Shown: piece by piece, positions 1 through 8,888 of the stretch
Numbering within the stretch: the first letter of the stretch is position 1
Layout: each line of letters opens with the position of its first letter
Origin: Nocardia araoensis NBRC 100135
GTDB taxonomy: Bacteria > Actinomycetota > Actinomycetes > Mycobacteriales > Mycobacteriaceae
Assembly: GCF_000308435.1 (NCBI RefSeq)
Contig: NZ_BAFR01000158.1
Span: 1-36,176 of the forward strand
DNA length: 36,176 bases
Direction of reading: 5' to 3'
Translations under genes and position numbers: made by a program
Notes under the pieces: generated by a model
What the model was told of the DNA's origin: nothing
The model's input: the letters and a program-made list of their open reading frames with translations, nothing else
The model's database searches: none

Positions 1-1
1 C

Positions 2-484
2 TTGACCGGCGCGGCGGAATGCGACCTGCTGGTGATCGTCGGCGCGACCGGCGGCGGGGCGGCCGACCAGCTGCGCGCCGCCCTGACCCGCGCCGGAGCC
101 GAGATCGTGGTGCCGCGGCTGCGGCTACGGCCGGGCGGGTCCACCGTCGTCGCCAGACTCGCCCGCGGCACCGCGGTGCTCGGTCTGCCCGGCAACCCGT
201 TCGCCGCGGTCGCGACGCTCATGGCGCTCGCACCCGCGATCGTCGAGGGCCGCACCGGCGCGCTCCCGGCCCGCCCGCTGCGCGGCCCACTGCGCAACGC
301 CGCCGAGATCGCCGGACAGGTGACGCGCATCGTCCCGGCTCGCGCCGCCGAGGACGGCGGCTGGATCGGCGACCCGGCCGTCCGGACGGCACATCTCGGC
401 GGGCTGGTCGACCGCGACGGCCTGGTGGTCGTTCCGCCCGACGCCGAGGACGGCGCGATCGTCGAATTCCTGCCGCTGCGTTGA
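2..484 (+). CDS. moeA: Molybdopterin molybdenumtransferase (MoeA), C-terminal part
   Basis: This is the C-terminal 160 residues of a MoeA-family protein; the 5' end lies outside the window, so the first codon here is not a start. MoeA inserts molybdate into adenylylated molybdopterin in the cytosol. The fragment shows the end of the MoCF/MPT-binding domain, with its typical sequence VGATGGGAADQL and then the GLPGNPFAAVATLM signature around residues 61-75. A beta-rich domain IV follows and ends in VEFLPLR. It could be another MoCF-domain paralogue, but the Pro-Gly-Asn-Pro motif and the C-terminal domain fit MoeA well. A functional link to the molybdoenzyme NarGHI encoded about 4.7 kb downstream is plausible. 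A small inverted repeat (TTCGGAG/CTCCGAA, 489-516) follows the stop codon. Confidence 0.85.
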   Translation: MTGAAECDLLVIVGATGGGAADQLRAALTRAGAEIVVPRLRLRPGGSTVVARLARGTAVLGLPGNPFAAVATLMALAPAIVEGRTGALPARPLRGPLRNAAEIAGQVTRIVPARAAEDGGWIGDPAVRTAHLGGLVDRDGLVVVPPDAEDGAIVEFLPLR

Positions 485-964
485 GCCCTTCGGAGCGAGA
501 GGAAGCGCACTCCGAACGAAAGTTGTTGCGACTCTTGATGTCCGCGAGACCGAGTATGTGCGGGAAACGCGAGTGCGTCGATATAACTGCGGCGCAGAGT
601 CTTTCGTTACCGCGGAAACAACCACGTCGAGGCGCGGAACTTCCTGACGGCAGCGGAATCGAATTCGAGGCGATATACGCCAGCAGTCACCAACCACGCG
701 GTAAATAAAGTCGACGCCTGACCTCCGTGTTTCGATCCGTCTCAACCCTCCCCGACCGGGACTCGGCCGGCGACAAGAAAGGCCGAGAGCAGGTCCAACT
801 GAACTGGATTCATTACTGAATTCGAGATTCAGCAGCGCCCTCACCAGCGAAAACGCAACAACCGGGCCGCTCGGAGCCCTATTTCTCATTTCCCCTTCCA
901 AGCGCCATATCCGCTCGCTATCGTGTGTTCGTTAGGCGAATATCAATCCCCCGGAAAGGACCGA
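485..964. other. Intergenic region with no supported gene
   Basis: About 480 bases between moeA and the small Gln-rich gene. It has lower GC and no convincing codon pattern in any frame. It contains a 7-bp inverted repeat (TTCGGAG at 489-495, CTCCGAA at 510-516, 14-base loop) just after the moeA stop, which could form a weak transcript-end hairpin. It has no T-run. The region directly upstream of position 953 presumably holds the promoter of the next gene, but I cannot pick hexamers with confidence. Confidence 0.5.
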
Positions 965-970
965 GTGGAG

Positions 971-1141
971 ATGACTGAAAAGTCGAAGAAAACGCCTAAG
1001 AAAATGCCGAAGCAGATGCCGAGGCAGCAGCAGCAACAGCGCCAAGAGCAGGACATGCGCGAGGGCGCTGACATGGAAGGCCGTCGGGGCAACCGGTCCG
1101 AGATGCCCGACCGGCGCGGCGAGCAGGAGCGCCGCCGCTAG
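971..1141 (+). CDS. Small basic Gln-rich hypothetical protein
   Basis: A 56-residue, highly polar protein with no hydrophobic stretch. It starts with a Lys/Pro/Met-rich segment (TEKSKKTPKKMPKQMP), runs through a Gln tract (QQQQQRQEQD), and ends in a charged Arg/Glu tail. A good ribosome binding site, GGAAAGGA at 953-960, precedes it. That site could serve either the ATG at 971 (10-base gap) or a GTG at 965 (4-base gap, 58 residues). I chose 971. I do not recognise a family. The composition looks like an intrinsically disordered, possibly nucleic-acid-binding small protein. It stands alone on the + strand with about 170 bases to the next gene. Confidence 0.55.
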   Translation: MTEKSKKTPKKMPKQMPRQQQQQRQEQDMREGADMEGRRGNRSEMPDRRGEQERRR

Positions 1142-1313
1142 CTGATCTGCGCCACCCGCGCCGCCGGCCCCCACCTCCTCCCGGGACCGGCGGCCGCGGT
1201 CGTTTCGGGCCCGGTGTGCTTACCCCGGAGGTAATTGCCACCCCGCGCGAGGCGGACCTACCGTCGGTTCGACGCCATCCCCGGCGTCATCGAACGAAGG
1301 AATGCCACACGTC

Positions 1314-1655
1314 ATGTCCGCCTATGGCTTCGCCCATCTCCGCAGTCGCAGGCCGCATCCCGACATCCTCGAATACCTCGAGCGCATCCAGGCCACTTTG
1401 GACCCGTTCGGCGGCCGCTTCGTCATCCACGGGCCTCCGGCCGAGGTCGTGGAAGGCGACTGGCCCGGCAGCATGGTGCTGATCGAGTTCCCCGGGATGG
1501 CGCAGGCGCGGGAGTGGTACCACTCGCGCGCCTACCAGGAGATCCTGCCGCTGCGCGCCGATCACATCGACGGCGACCTGCTGCTCATCGAGGGCGTCGG
1601 CCCCGGCTACGACCCGCGCGAACGCGCCGCCAAGCTGCGCGCCGAGGCGGCCTGA
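1314..1655 (+). CDS. DUF1330 family protein
   Basis: A 113-residue cytosolic protein of the DUF1330 family (dimeric alpha-beta barrel fold), whose biochemical role is not established. The typical features are the N-terminal AYGFAHLR strand, the FGGRFVIHG motif around residues 30-38, the conserved VVEGDWPGSMVLIEFP segment, and the WYHSRAYQEILPLR helix that DUF1330 members share. An in-frame ATG at 1302 directly abuts the ribosome binding site GAAGGA (1296-1301) and so cannot be served by it. The ATG at 1314 has a 12-base gap and gives the usual MSAY start. The gene is followed 76 bases later by the methionine-salvage operon, with no sign that they share function. Confidence 0.8.
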   Translation: MSAYGFAHLRSRRPHPDILEYLERIQATLDPFGGRFVIHGPPAEVVEGDWPGSMVLIEFPGMAQAREWYHSRAYQEILPLRADHIDGDLLLIEGVGPGYDPRERAAKLRAEAA

Positions 1656-1731
1656 CGCGATTTCGGCTCGCCGTCGCCCGTCCGATACCGTTGACCAGGC
1701 ACGACCCGGTTCGACGCGAAGGATGCGCCTG

Positions 1732-3369
1732 ATGGACGACAGCTCACTGGTGTGGGACGACGGCGCGCTCGTCACCATCGACCAGCGCGGACTGCCGCAC
1801 GAGGTGCGCGAACTGCGGCTCGGTACCGTCGACCAGGTCATCGACGCGATCAAGACCCTGGCCATCCGCGGCGCGCCCGCCATCGGCATCGCGGGCGCGT
1901 TCGGCGTCGTCCTCGCCACCGCCGCGCACACCGTCGACGGCGTCGTCGACGAGGCGGCGGCGCAGGCCGAGGCGGACCGGATCGCGGCGGCGCGGCCGAC
2001 GGCGGTCAACCTGGCCTGGGCGGTGCGGCGGGTTCGGGCGAAGGTCGGCCGGGGCGCGGACGCGGTCCTCGCCGAGACGCTCGACATGCTCGCCGAGGAC
2101 GGCCGGGTCAACCGGGCCGCCGCCACCAACGCCGCCGACCTGGTGCAGCGGCTGTGTCCGGACCGGCCGCTGCGCGTGCTCACCCACTGCAACACCGGCC
2201 GACTGGCGACCAGCGCGTTCGGCACCGCCATCGGCACGCTGCGGGTGCTGTCCGAGCGCGGCGCGATCGAGCAGGTGCTGGTGGACGAAACCCGCCCGCT
2301 GTTGCAGGGCGCCCGCCTGACCACGTGGGAACTGGCCGAGGCGGGCATCCCGCATCGGCTGACCATCGATTCCGCCGCCGCCTGGGCGATGGCGACCGGG
2401 CAGGTCGACTGCGTGCTGGTCGGGGCCGACCGGGTCACCGCCAACGGCGACGTCGCCAACAAGATCGGCACCTACGGTCTCGCGCTCGCCGCCCGCCACC
2501 ACGGCATCCCGTTCGTCGTGGTCGCGCCGGAGTCGACCCGCGATCTGTCGATGGCCACCGGCCGCGAGATCGTCGTGGAGGAGCGCGCGTCGGCCGAGGT
2601 GACCGGATTCGGCGGTGTGGCAACGGCTCCCGCGCACACCGAGGTCTTCAACCCGGCCTTCGACGTGACGCCTGCCGAATTGGTGACCGCGGTGGTCACC
2701 GAAGAGGGTGTGGTGCACCGGTCCGATCGGTCGCACGGCGCGGAGATCGCGGACCTCGCACGCGAGCTGTACCGGCGCGGTTGGATGCCGGGCACGGCGG
2801 GCAATATCTCCGTTCGCACCGGCGATACCGCTGTCATCACCGGAAGCGGCTTGTCCAAAGGAGAACTCACCGAAGGCGACATGGTCACCGTGCGCATCGC
2901 GGATTCCGCGCCCGTGGCCGATCAGGGGCGCAGACCTTCCGCGGAGACGACGATCCACACCGCCGTCTACCGCACCCGCCCGGCGCAAGCGGTCGTGCAC
3001 ATCCATCCGCCGTTCGCCACGGCGTTGGCCACCCGCTCGGCGGCGCACGGCACACTGCGGATCACCGACTACGAACTGATCAAGGGACTCGGCGGCGACG
3101 ACCCGGCCGTCGCGAACATCCCGGTCTTCCCGAACTGGCCCGAGGTGCCGCGCATCGGGGCCGACATCGAGCGCTACCTCCTCGACCACCCCGACGCCCT
3201 TCCGGTCCTGGTCATCGCCGGGCACGGGATCACCGCGTGGGGCGATGATCTCGCCCAGGCGCGCGATCGCGCCGAATGCCTGGAAGCATTGTGTGAGCTG
3301 GTGTCCCGCACCGGCAGCGCGGCGGCGATCGGCTCGCGCGACGATTTTCTCGAGATTGGACTGACATGA
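1732..3369 (+). CDS. mtnA-mtnB: Fused methylthioribose-1-phosphate isomerase / methylthioribulose-1-phosphate dehydratase (MtnA-MtnB)
   Basis: A single 545-residue frame joins two successive methionine-salvage enzymes. Residues about 1-328 are MtnA, which isomerises 5-methylthioribose-1-phosphate to the ribulose form. It shows AIRGAPAIG, the catalytic Cys153 in LTHCNTG, and Asp233 in GADRVTANGDVANKIGTYG. Residues about 333-545 are MtnB, a zinc class II aldolase-type dehydratase. It shows GNISVR, SAETTIH with the likely catalytic Glu, the zinc pair His423/His425 in HIHPPF, and His498 in GHGITAWG. There is no stop or frame change at the junction (about 2701-2730). The ATG at 1732 has GAAGGA (1718-1723) at a good spacing; an in-frame ATG at 1723 overlaps that site. 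The stop overlaps the mtnD start (ATGA). The two functions are confidently assigned; whether the intermediate is channelled is inference. Confidence 0.93.
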   Translation: MDDSSLVWDDGALVTIDQRGLPHEVRELRLGTVDQVIDAIKTLAIRGAPAIGIAGAFGVVLATAAHTVDGVVDEAAAQAEADRIAAARPTAVNLAWAVRRVRAKVGRGADAVLAETLDMLAEDGRVNRAAATNAADLVQRLCPDRPLRVLTHCNTGRLATSAFGTAIGTLRVLSERGAIEQVLVDETRPLLQGARLTTWELAEAGIPHRLTIDSAAAWAMATGQVDCVLVGADRVTANGDVANKIGTYGLALAARHHGIPFVVVAPESTRDLSMATGREIVVEERASAEVTGFGGVATAPAHTEVFNPAFDVTPAELVTAVVTEEGVVHRSDRSHGAEIADLARELYRRGWMPGTAGNISVRTGDTAVITGSGLSKGELTEGDMVTVRIADSAPVADQGRRPSAETTIHTAVYRTRPAQAVVHIHPPFATALATRSAAHGTLRITDYELIKGLGGDDPAVANIPVFPNWPEVPRIGADIERYLLDHPDALPVLVIAGHGITAWGDDLAQARDRAECLEALCELVSRTGSAAAIGSRDDFLEIGLT

Positions 3370-3941
3370 CCCTGCTGCAGGTGATGGCCGCCGGTGACGC
3401 GGCCGACGTGCGCGTACGCACCAGCGACGACGAGACGATCGGCACCGAGCTGGCGAAGCGCGGCATCACGTTCGGCCGCTGGCCGGTGGTGGCGAACGCC
3501 GCGTCGGCGCCGTCGGAGGAGTTGCTCGCGCACTACGAGACGAACATCGCCGAACTGAACGAGTCCGGGCGCTACAAGCACATCGACATCGCCCGCATCC
3601 ACCCCGACGACACCGACCCGCAGTGGCCGGAGATCGCCAAGGGCGCGCGCGGGAAGTTCCTCGACGAGCACCGGCACGCCGAGGACGAAGTGCGCTTCTT
3701 CGCCGCCGGACGCGGCTGCTTCTACCTGCATCTGGGCGAGGAAGTGCTCGCGGTGGTCTGCGAGGGCGGCGACCTGCTGTCGGTCCCGGCGGGCACGCTG
3801 CACTGGTTCGACATGGGCGAGCGCCCCGACTTCATCGCCATTCGCTTCTTCGAGGAGGAGGACGGCTGGGTCGGCGACTTCACCGGCGACAAGATCAGCG
3901 CGGGCTTCCCCACCCTCGACGAGCTGCTGACCGCGCCGTGA
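3366..3941 (+). CDS. mtnD: Acireductone dioxygenase (MtnD)
   Basis: A 191-residue cupin. It oxidises the acireductone intermediate of methionine salvage; with Fe2+ the product is the keto-acid precursor of methionine, and with Ni2+ an off-pathway cleavage gives CO. The metal ligands are visible: His102 and His104 in EHRHAEDEVRFF, Glu108, and His146 in PAGTLHWFDMG. This is the HxHxxxE...H set of the family, and the length is normal. The start ATG overlaps the stop of the mtnA-mtnB fusion (ATGA at 3366-3369), and its own stop overlaps the GTG of mtnC, so the three genes are translationally coupled. Confidence 0.95.
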   Translation: MTLLQVMAAGDAADVRVRTSDDETIGTELAKRGITFGRWPVVANAASAPSEELLAHYETNIAELNESGRYKHIDIARIHPDDTDPQWPEIAKGARGKFLDEHRHAEDEVRFFAAGRGCFYLHLGEEVLAVVCEGGDLLSVPAGTLHWFDMGERPDFIAIRFFEEEDGWVGDFTGDKISAGFPTLDELLTAP

Positions 3942-4630
3942 TCGACGCCGTCGTCGTCGACATCGAGGGCACCACCAGCCCCACCGCCGCGGTCCGCGAA
4001 GATCTGTACGGCTACACCCGCGAGCGGCTTCCGGAGTGGCTGGCCGAGAACAGCTCCGCGGACGCCGCACCCGTGCTGGCCGCGACCAGGGAGCTGGCCG
4101 GGCGGCCGGATGCGGACCCGGCCGAAGTGGCCGCGATCCTGCGCGGGTGGCTCGACACGGACGTCAAAGCCGAGCCTTTGAAGACCGCGCAGGGCCTGAT
4201 CTGCGCGGAAGGCTTCCGCAGCGGCGCGCTGCACGGCGAGTTCTTCCCGGACGTGCCACCGGCTCTGGCCGCGTGGCGCGCCGCCGGGCTCGCGCTGTAC
4301 GTCTACTCCTCGGGATCGGTTCGCAATCAAAAGGATTGGTTCGCCTTCGCGCGCGGCGGCAGCCTATCCGGCCTGATCAGCGGATATTTCGATCTGTCCA
4401 CGGCGGGCGGAAAACGCGATTCGACCTCGTACGACAAGATCGCGGGCGCCATCGGCGCACCCGCCGATCGGATCTTGTTCCTGTCCGATCACCCGGACGA
4501 ACTCGATGCCGCCGTCGCCGCGGGGTGGCGCGTCGTCGGCCTGGCCCGGCCCAGCGAGCCCAATCCGCCTCGGCCGCCCCACCGCTGGGTCGACACGTTC
4601 GCCGACATCGATCCCCCCGATCAACGGTAG
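3938..4630 (+). CDS. mtnC: Enolase-phosphatase E1 (MtnC)
   Basis: A 230-residue HAD-superfamily enzyme. It enolises and dephosphorylates 2,3-diketo-5-methylthiopentyl-1-phosphate to the acireductone used by MtnD. HAD motif I is DIEGTT at residues 8-13 (the Mg-binding Asp-x-Glu form typical of MtnC). Motif II is YSSGSVRNQK, the region around STAGGKRDSTSYDKI carries the motif III lysine, and motif IV is FLSDHPDELDAA. I place the start at the GTG at 3938, which overlaps the mtnD stop as GTGA and directly precedes the motif I strand. It is the last gene of the salvage operon. The MtnP and MtnK-type enzymes and the final transaminase are not in this window. Confidence 0.92.
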   Translation: MIDAVVVDIEGTTSPTAAVREDLYGYTRERLPEWLAENSSADAAPVLAATRELAGRPDADPAEVAAILRGWLDTDVKAEPLKTAQGLICAEGFRSGALHGEFFPDVPPALAAWRAAGLALYVYSSGSVRNQKDWFAFARGGSLSGLISGYFDLSTAGGKRDSTSYDKIAGAIGAPADRILFLSDHPDELDAAVAAGWRVVGLARPSEPNPPRPPHRWVDTFADIDPPDQR

Positions 4631-5176
4631 CCGCGGACGAGCGGGGCTCCACGCCGCCCAGCCCTCTGCTGCAACTCGCGCTGACCCGCCGGCCTGCGGT
4701 GGGCAACAGCTGCGCCAGGGTGCCCGACGGCTCCACGCCTCGGGGTCACGGCAGCCGCGACCGGAAACCGGTTCCATAAAGTACAGCAAATCCTGAGCGA
4801 AATGTGATTACGCTTACAATACCTTGCTGGAAAACCGTCGATGCCGCTCGATGAATCAGTCGAAAACAACGCCGTCGACCACCGCTCGAATGTGTTAACA
4901 AATGTAAATCACTGGAGAACCCCCCGTTTCCAAAGCATCACCGACGCGCGTGCGTTCGAACTCCCCGGATACGGTTCCGCCCAGTTCAGAGCAGGGCACC
5001 CCTGGTCGACACACCGGATGACACCTCGAAGCGGCGCGTTACCGTGACCGTGACGTTGCGCCGATCTCACAACTCACCACGCCTCTGAATGGGCTGTGAG
5101 AAAGAGGTTTGGTCAGCCGTGCGCGCCTCTTTACAGTCGGAACATCAACCCGATCGCACAGCTCGAAGGGGACGTC
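4631..5176. other. Intergenic region upstream of narG
   Basis: About 546 bases with no supported gene; the short open frames here have shadow-like composition. The second half is AT-richer than its surroundings and probably holds the narGHJI promoter. Visible elements are a CRP-like inverted repeat at 4803-4818, a possible -10 hexamer TACAAT at 4815-4820 overlapping it, and the 8-bp palindrome TGTTAACA at 4893-4900. The ribosome binding site of narG (GAAGGGGA) is at 5165-5172. Confidence 0.5.
4803..4818. promoter_or_regulatory. CRP/GlxR-like inverted repeat upstream of narGHJI
   Basis: The 16-mer TGTGATTACGCTTACA has half-sites TGTGA and TTACA separated by 6 bases. It differs by one base from the CRP-family consensus TGTGA-N6-TCACA used by actinobacterial Crp/GlxR proteins. 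It sits about 360 bases upstream of the narG start and overlaps a candidate -10 hexamer (TACAAT 4815-4820). That overlap would suit a repressor or a class-II-like arrangement. No protein binding can be shown from the sequence, and the distance to narG is long, so this is a candidate only. Confidence 0.35.
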
Positions 5177-8100
5177 GTGGTTAATTCGCGTACCCAGGGA
5201 CATACGCCCTCCGCCCCGGCCACCGACGCCGGGGACGCGCTCCTGCGGCTGGGGAAATATTTCCACCGGGGCGAAGTGTCGTCCGATCGGCGGACGCTGC
5301 ACAAGATCGGCGGTCGCAGCGCCGACGAGTTCTACCGGGATCGCTGGTCGCACGACAAGGTGGTGCGTTCCACGCACGGCGTGAACTGCACCGGGTCCTG
5401 CTCGTGGAAGATCTACGTCAAAGACGGCGTGATCACCTGGGAATCGCAGCAGACCGACTACCCCTCGGTGGGGTCGGACAAGCCGGAATACGAGCCGCGC
5501 GGCTGCCCGCGCGGCGCGTCGTTCTCCTGGTACACCTATTCGCCCGCCCGGGTGCGCTACCCGTACGTGCGCGGCACGTTGCTGGAGCTGTACCGGGAGG
5601 CCAAGTCCCGGCTCAAGGACCCGGTGCTGGCCTGGGGCGAGATCGTCGAAGACGCCGAGAAGGCGCGCAGCTACAAGGCCGCAAGGGGCAAAGGCGGATT
5701 CGTCCGCGCCGAATGGTGGGAGGCGGCCGAGATCGCCGCTGCCGCACACGTTTACACGATCAAGCAGTACGGCCCGGACCGGGTGGCCGGGTTCTCGCCG
5801 ATCCCCGCCATGTCGATGGTCAGCCACGCCGTCGGCGCCCGGTTCATCTCGCTGCTCGGCGGTTCCATGCTGTCGTTCTACGACTGGTACGCCGACCTGC
5901 CGGTGGCCTCGCCGCAGGTGTTCGGCGACCAGACCGACGTGCCGGAGTCCGCGGACTGGTTCGACGCGGGCTATCTGATCATGTGGGGCTCCAACGTGCC
6001 GGTCACCCGGACGCCGGACGCGCACTACATGACCGAGGCCCGCTACCGGGGACAGAAGGTGGTCGTGGTCTCCCCCGACTACGCCGACAACACCAAGTTC
6101 GCCGACGAGTGGGTGCCCGCGCGTCCCGGCACCGACGCCGCGCTGGCCATGGCGATGGGCCACGTGGTGCTGAAGGAGTTCTTCGTCGAGAAGTCGACGC
6201 CGCGATTCCTCGACTACATCAAGCGCTACACCGATCTGCCGTACCTGATCACGCTGGAGGAGCGCGACGGGGCGCATGTGCCCGGCAAGTTCCTCACCGC
6301 CGCCGACCTGGGCCGCACCGGCGAGGGCGTGGATTTCCAGACGGTGCTGCTGGACGCGCAGGCGCAGCCGGTGGTGCCGAACGGTTCGCTCGGTCATCGG
6401 TTCGGTGAAGCGGGAACCGGGCGCTGGAACCTCGATCTCGGGGACGTCGATCCCCTCCTGAGTCTGTACGGCCGCACCGACGACGCTGCGGCCGTACGGA
6501 TTCCCCGCTTCGACAGCGACGTCCCCGGCGTGCTCGTGCGCGGCGTGCCGACCACGACCGTCGCGGGCAAGCGCGTCACCACGGTCTTCGATCTGCTGCT
6601 CGCGCAGTACGGCGTCGGCCGCGACGGACTGCCCGGCACCTGGCCCAGCGGCTACGACGACGCGACCGAGCCCTACACCCCGGCCTGGCAGGAAGCCATC
6701 ACCGGCGTACCTGCCGTGCAGGCCCAGCGCATCGCGCGGGAGTTCGCCGACAACGCCGACCGTTCCGGCGGCCGCTCGATGATCCTGATGGGCGCGGGCA
6801 CCAACCACTGGTTCCACTCCGACCAGATCTACCGCGCGTTCTTCACCCTCACGCTGCTGACCGGCTGCCAGGGCGTGAACGGCGGCGGCTGGGCGCATTA
6901 CGTCGGACAGGAGAAGTGCCGTCCGGTCACCGGCTGGTCCACCCTGGCCTTCGGCCTGGACTGGCAGCGCCCGCCGCGGCAGATGCAGGGCACCGTGTTC
7001 TGGTACCTGACCAACGACCAGTGGCGCTACGACCCGTTCACCGCCGAGTCGTTCGCCTCTCCGCTCGGCACGGGCAAGTTCGCCGGGCGCACGGCCGCCG
7101 ACAACATCGCGCTGGCCAGCAGGCTGGGCTGGATGCCGAGCTACCCCACCTTCGACCGCAACCCGCTCGACCTGGTCGACGAGGCCGAGGCCGCGGGCAA
7201 GACCGCGCCGGAGCACGTGGTGGACGGGTTGAAGTCCGGCGACCTGAAATTCGCCTGCGAGGACCCGGACGCGCCGGAGAACTTCCCACGCTGCCTGACC
7301 GTGTGGCGGGCGAACCTGCTCGGTTCCTCCGGCAAGGGCAACGAGTACTTCCAGCGCCACCTGCTCGGCGCCGACTCCAACCTGCAGGGCGCCGAAGCCA
7401 CCGGCGTGCGGCCGCAGGAGCTGAACTGGCGGGAGACCGCCGCCACCGGCAAGCTGGATCTGCTTCTGTCGCTGGACTTCCGGATGACCAGCACCACGCT
7501 GTTCTCCGACATCGTGCTGCCCGCCGCCACTTGGTACGAGAAGCACGACCTGTCCTCCACCGACATGCACCCGTTCGTGCACGCGTTCTCCCCGGCCATC
7601 TCGCCGCCCTGGGAGGCAAAGACCGACTTCGACGCCTTCCACCGGATCGCGCGCGGCTTCTCCTGGATGGCCGAGAAGCACTTGGGCAAGCGCAAGGACA
7701 TCGTCGCCGTTCCGTTGCAGCACGACTCGCCGGACGCGACGGCGCAGGCGGGCGGCCGCGTGCTGGACTGGAAAGCCGGTGAGTGCGAGCCGATTCCGGG
7801 CAAGACCATGCCGAAGCTGGTCGTGGTCGAACGCGATTACCCGAAGATCGCGGAGAAGATGGCCGCGCTCGGGCCGCTGGTCGACACGCTCGGCGTCACC
7901 ACCAAGGGCGTCACCACCTATCCCGACCAGGAGGTGGCGTACCTGGCCGGGGTGAACGGCACGGTCGTGTCCGGTGTCGCGCAGGGCCGCCCGTCGCTGG
8001 CCAAGGACACGCACGCGGCCGAGGCGATCCTCGCGCTGTCGGGCACCACCAACGGCAGGCTCGCCGTGGAGGGCTTCCACGCGCTGGAACGCCGCACCGG

Positions 8101-8887
8101 AACGAAACTGGCCGACCTGGCCGCCGAGCACGAGGGCAAGCGGATCACTTTCGCCGACACCCAGGCGCGCCCGGTGCCGGTGATCACCTCGCCGGAGTGG
8201 TCGGGCAGTGAGACCGGCGGACGCCGGTACTCGCCGTTCACCATCAACACCGAGCGGCTCAAGCCCTGGCACACGCTCACCGGACGACAGCACTTCTACC
8301 TCGATCACGACTGGATGATCGAGCTCGGCGAGCAACTGCCGATCTTCCGGCCGCCGCTGGACATGACCGCGCTGTTCCGCGAGCCCTCGATCGGCGCGGT
8401 GGGCGAGAAGGGCGTCACGGTGCGCTACCTGACGCCGCACTCGAAGTGGTCGATCCACTCCGCCTACCAGGACAACCTGCACATGCTGACGCTCTCGCGC
8501 GGCGGGCAGACGATCTGGATGTCCGATCGCGACGCCGCGAAGATCGGCGTGGCCGACAACGACTGGATCGAGGCGATCAACCGCAACGGCATCGTGGTGG
8601 CCCGCGCCATCGTCAGCCACCGGATGCCGGAGGGCACGGTGTTCATGTACCACGCCCAGGACCGCGCGGTGGACGTGCCGCGTATCGAGGGCATCGGCGA
8701 GGACACCAAGGGCCGGGGCAAGCGCGGCGGCATCCACAACGCGCTCACCCGCATCATGATCAAGCCCTCGCATCTCATCGGCGGCTACGCGCAGCAGTCC
8801 TTCGCGCTGAACTATCACGGCCCCACCGGAAATCAACGCGACGAGGTGACCACGATTCGCAGGCGCTCGCAGGAAGTGGAGTACTGA
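5177..8887 (+). CDS. narG: Respiratory nitrate reductase alpha subunit (NarG)
   Basis: The 1236-residue molybdo-bis-MGD catalytic subunit reduces nitrate to nitrite at the cytoplasmic face of the membrane. The FS0 [4Fe-4S] ligands are His67, Cys71, Cys75 and Cys110, spaced exactly as in the E. coli enzyme. The Mo-ligand aspartate is Asp240 in WYADLPVASPQ, again at the expected offset. The N-terminus has no Tat RRxFLK signal, as is usual for NarG. I chose the GTG at 5177 because GAAGGGGA (5165-5172) lies just upstream; an ATG-type frame extends to 5096 but adds sequence with no family match. The stop is at 8885-8887. It is the first gene of narGHJI. Confidence 0.96.
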   Translation: MVNSRTQGHTPSAPATDAGDALLRLGKYFHRGEVSSDRRTLHKIGGRSADEFYRDRWSHDKVVRSTHGVNCTGSCSWKIYVKDGVITWESQQTDYPSVGSDKPEYEPRGCPRGASFSWYTYSPARVRYPYVRGTLLELYREAKSRLKDPVLAWGEIVEDAEKARSYKAARGKGGFVRAEWWEAAEIAAAAHVYTIKQYGPDRVAGFSPIPAMSMVSHAVGARFISLLGGSMLSFYDWYADLPVASPQVFGDQTDVPESADWFDAGYLIMWGSNVPVTRTPDAHYMTEARYRGQKVVVVSPDYADNTKFADEWVPARPGTDAALAMAMGHVVLKEFFVEKSTPRFLDYIKRYTDLPYLITLEERDGAHVPGKFLTAADLGRTGEGVDFQTVLLDAQAQPVVPNGSLGHRFGEAGTGRWNLDLGDVDPLLSLYGRTDDAAAVRIPRFDSDVPGVLVRGVPTTTVAGKRVTTVFDLLLAQYGVGRDGLPGTWPSGYDDATEPYTPAWQEAITGVPAVQAQRIAREFADNADRSGGRSMILMGAGTNHWFHSDQIYRAFFTLTLLTGCQGVNGGGWAHYVGQEKCRPVTGWSTLAFGLDWQRPPRQMQGTVFWYLTNDQWRYDPFTAESFASPLGTGKFAGRTAADNIALASRLGWMPSYPTFDRNPLDLVDEAEAAGKTAPEHVVDGLKSGDLKFACEDPDAPENFPRCLTVWRANLLGSSGKGNEYFQRHLLGADSNLQGAEATGVRPQELNWRETAATGKLDLLLSLDFRMTSTTLFSDIVLPAATWYEKHDLSSTDMHPFVHAFSPAISPPWEAKTDFDAFHRIARGFSWMAEKHLGKRKDIVAVPLQHDSPDATAQAGGRVLDWKAGECEPIPGKTMPKLVVVERDYPKIAEKMAALGPLVDTLGVTTKGVTTYPDQEVAYLAGVNGTVVSGVAQGRPSLAKDTHAAEAILALSGTTNGRLAVEGFHALERRTGTKLADLAAEHEGKRITFADTQARPVPVITSPEWSGSETGGRRYSPFTINTERLKPWHTLTGRQHFYLDHDWMIELGEQLPIFRPPLDMTALFREPSIGAVGEKGVTVRYLTPHSKWSIHSAYQDNLHMLTLSRGGQTIWMSDRDAAKIGVADNDWIEAINRNGIVVARAIVSHRMPEGTVFMYHAQDRAVDVPRIEGIGEDTKGRGKRGGIHNALTRIMIKPSHLIGGYAQQSFALNYHGPTGNQRDEVTTIRRRSQEVEY

Positions 8888-8888
8888 C

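Noticed and set aside
1744..3225. A 493-residue minus-strand frame across the mtnA-mtnB fusion
   Set aside because: Shadow composition, and the plus-strand gene has intact catalytic motifs over the same bases.
4945..4970. GTTCGAAC-like sequence before narG as part of a tRNA
   Set aside because: No acceptor stem, D-arm or anticodon arm can be built around it.
4841..5047. A 68-residue plus-strand frame upstream of narG
   Set aside because: No ribosome binding site, no conserved features and AT-rich regulatory-looking DNA.
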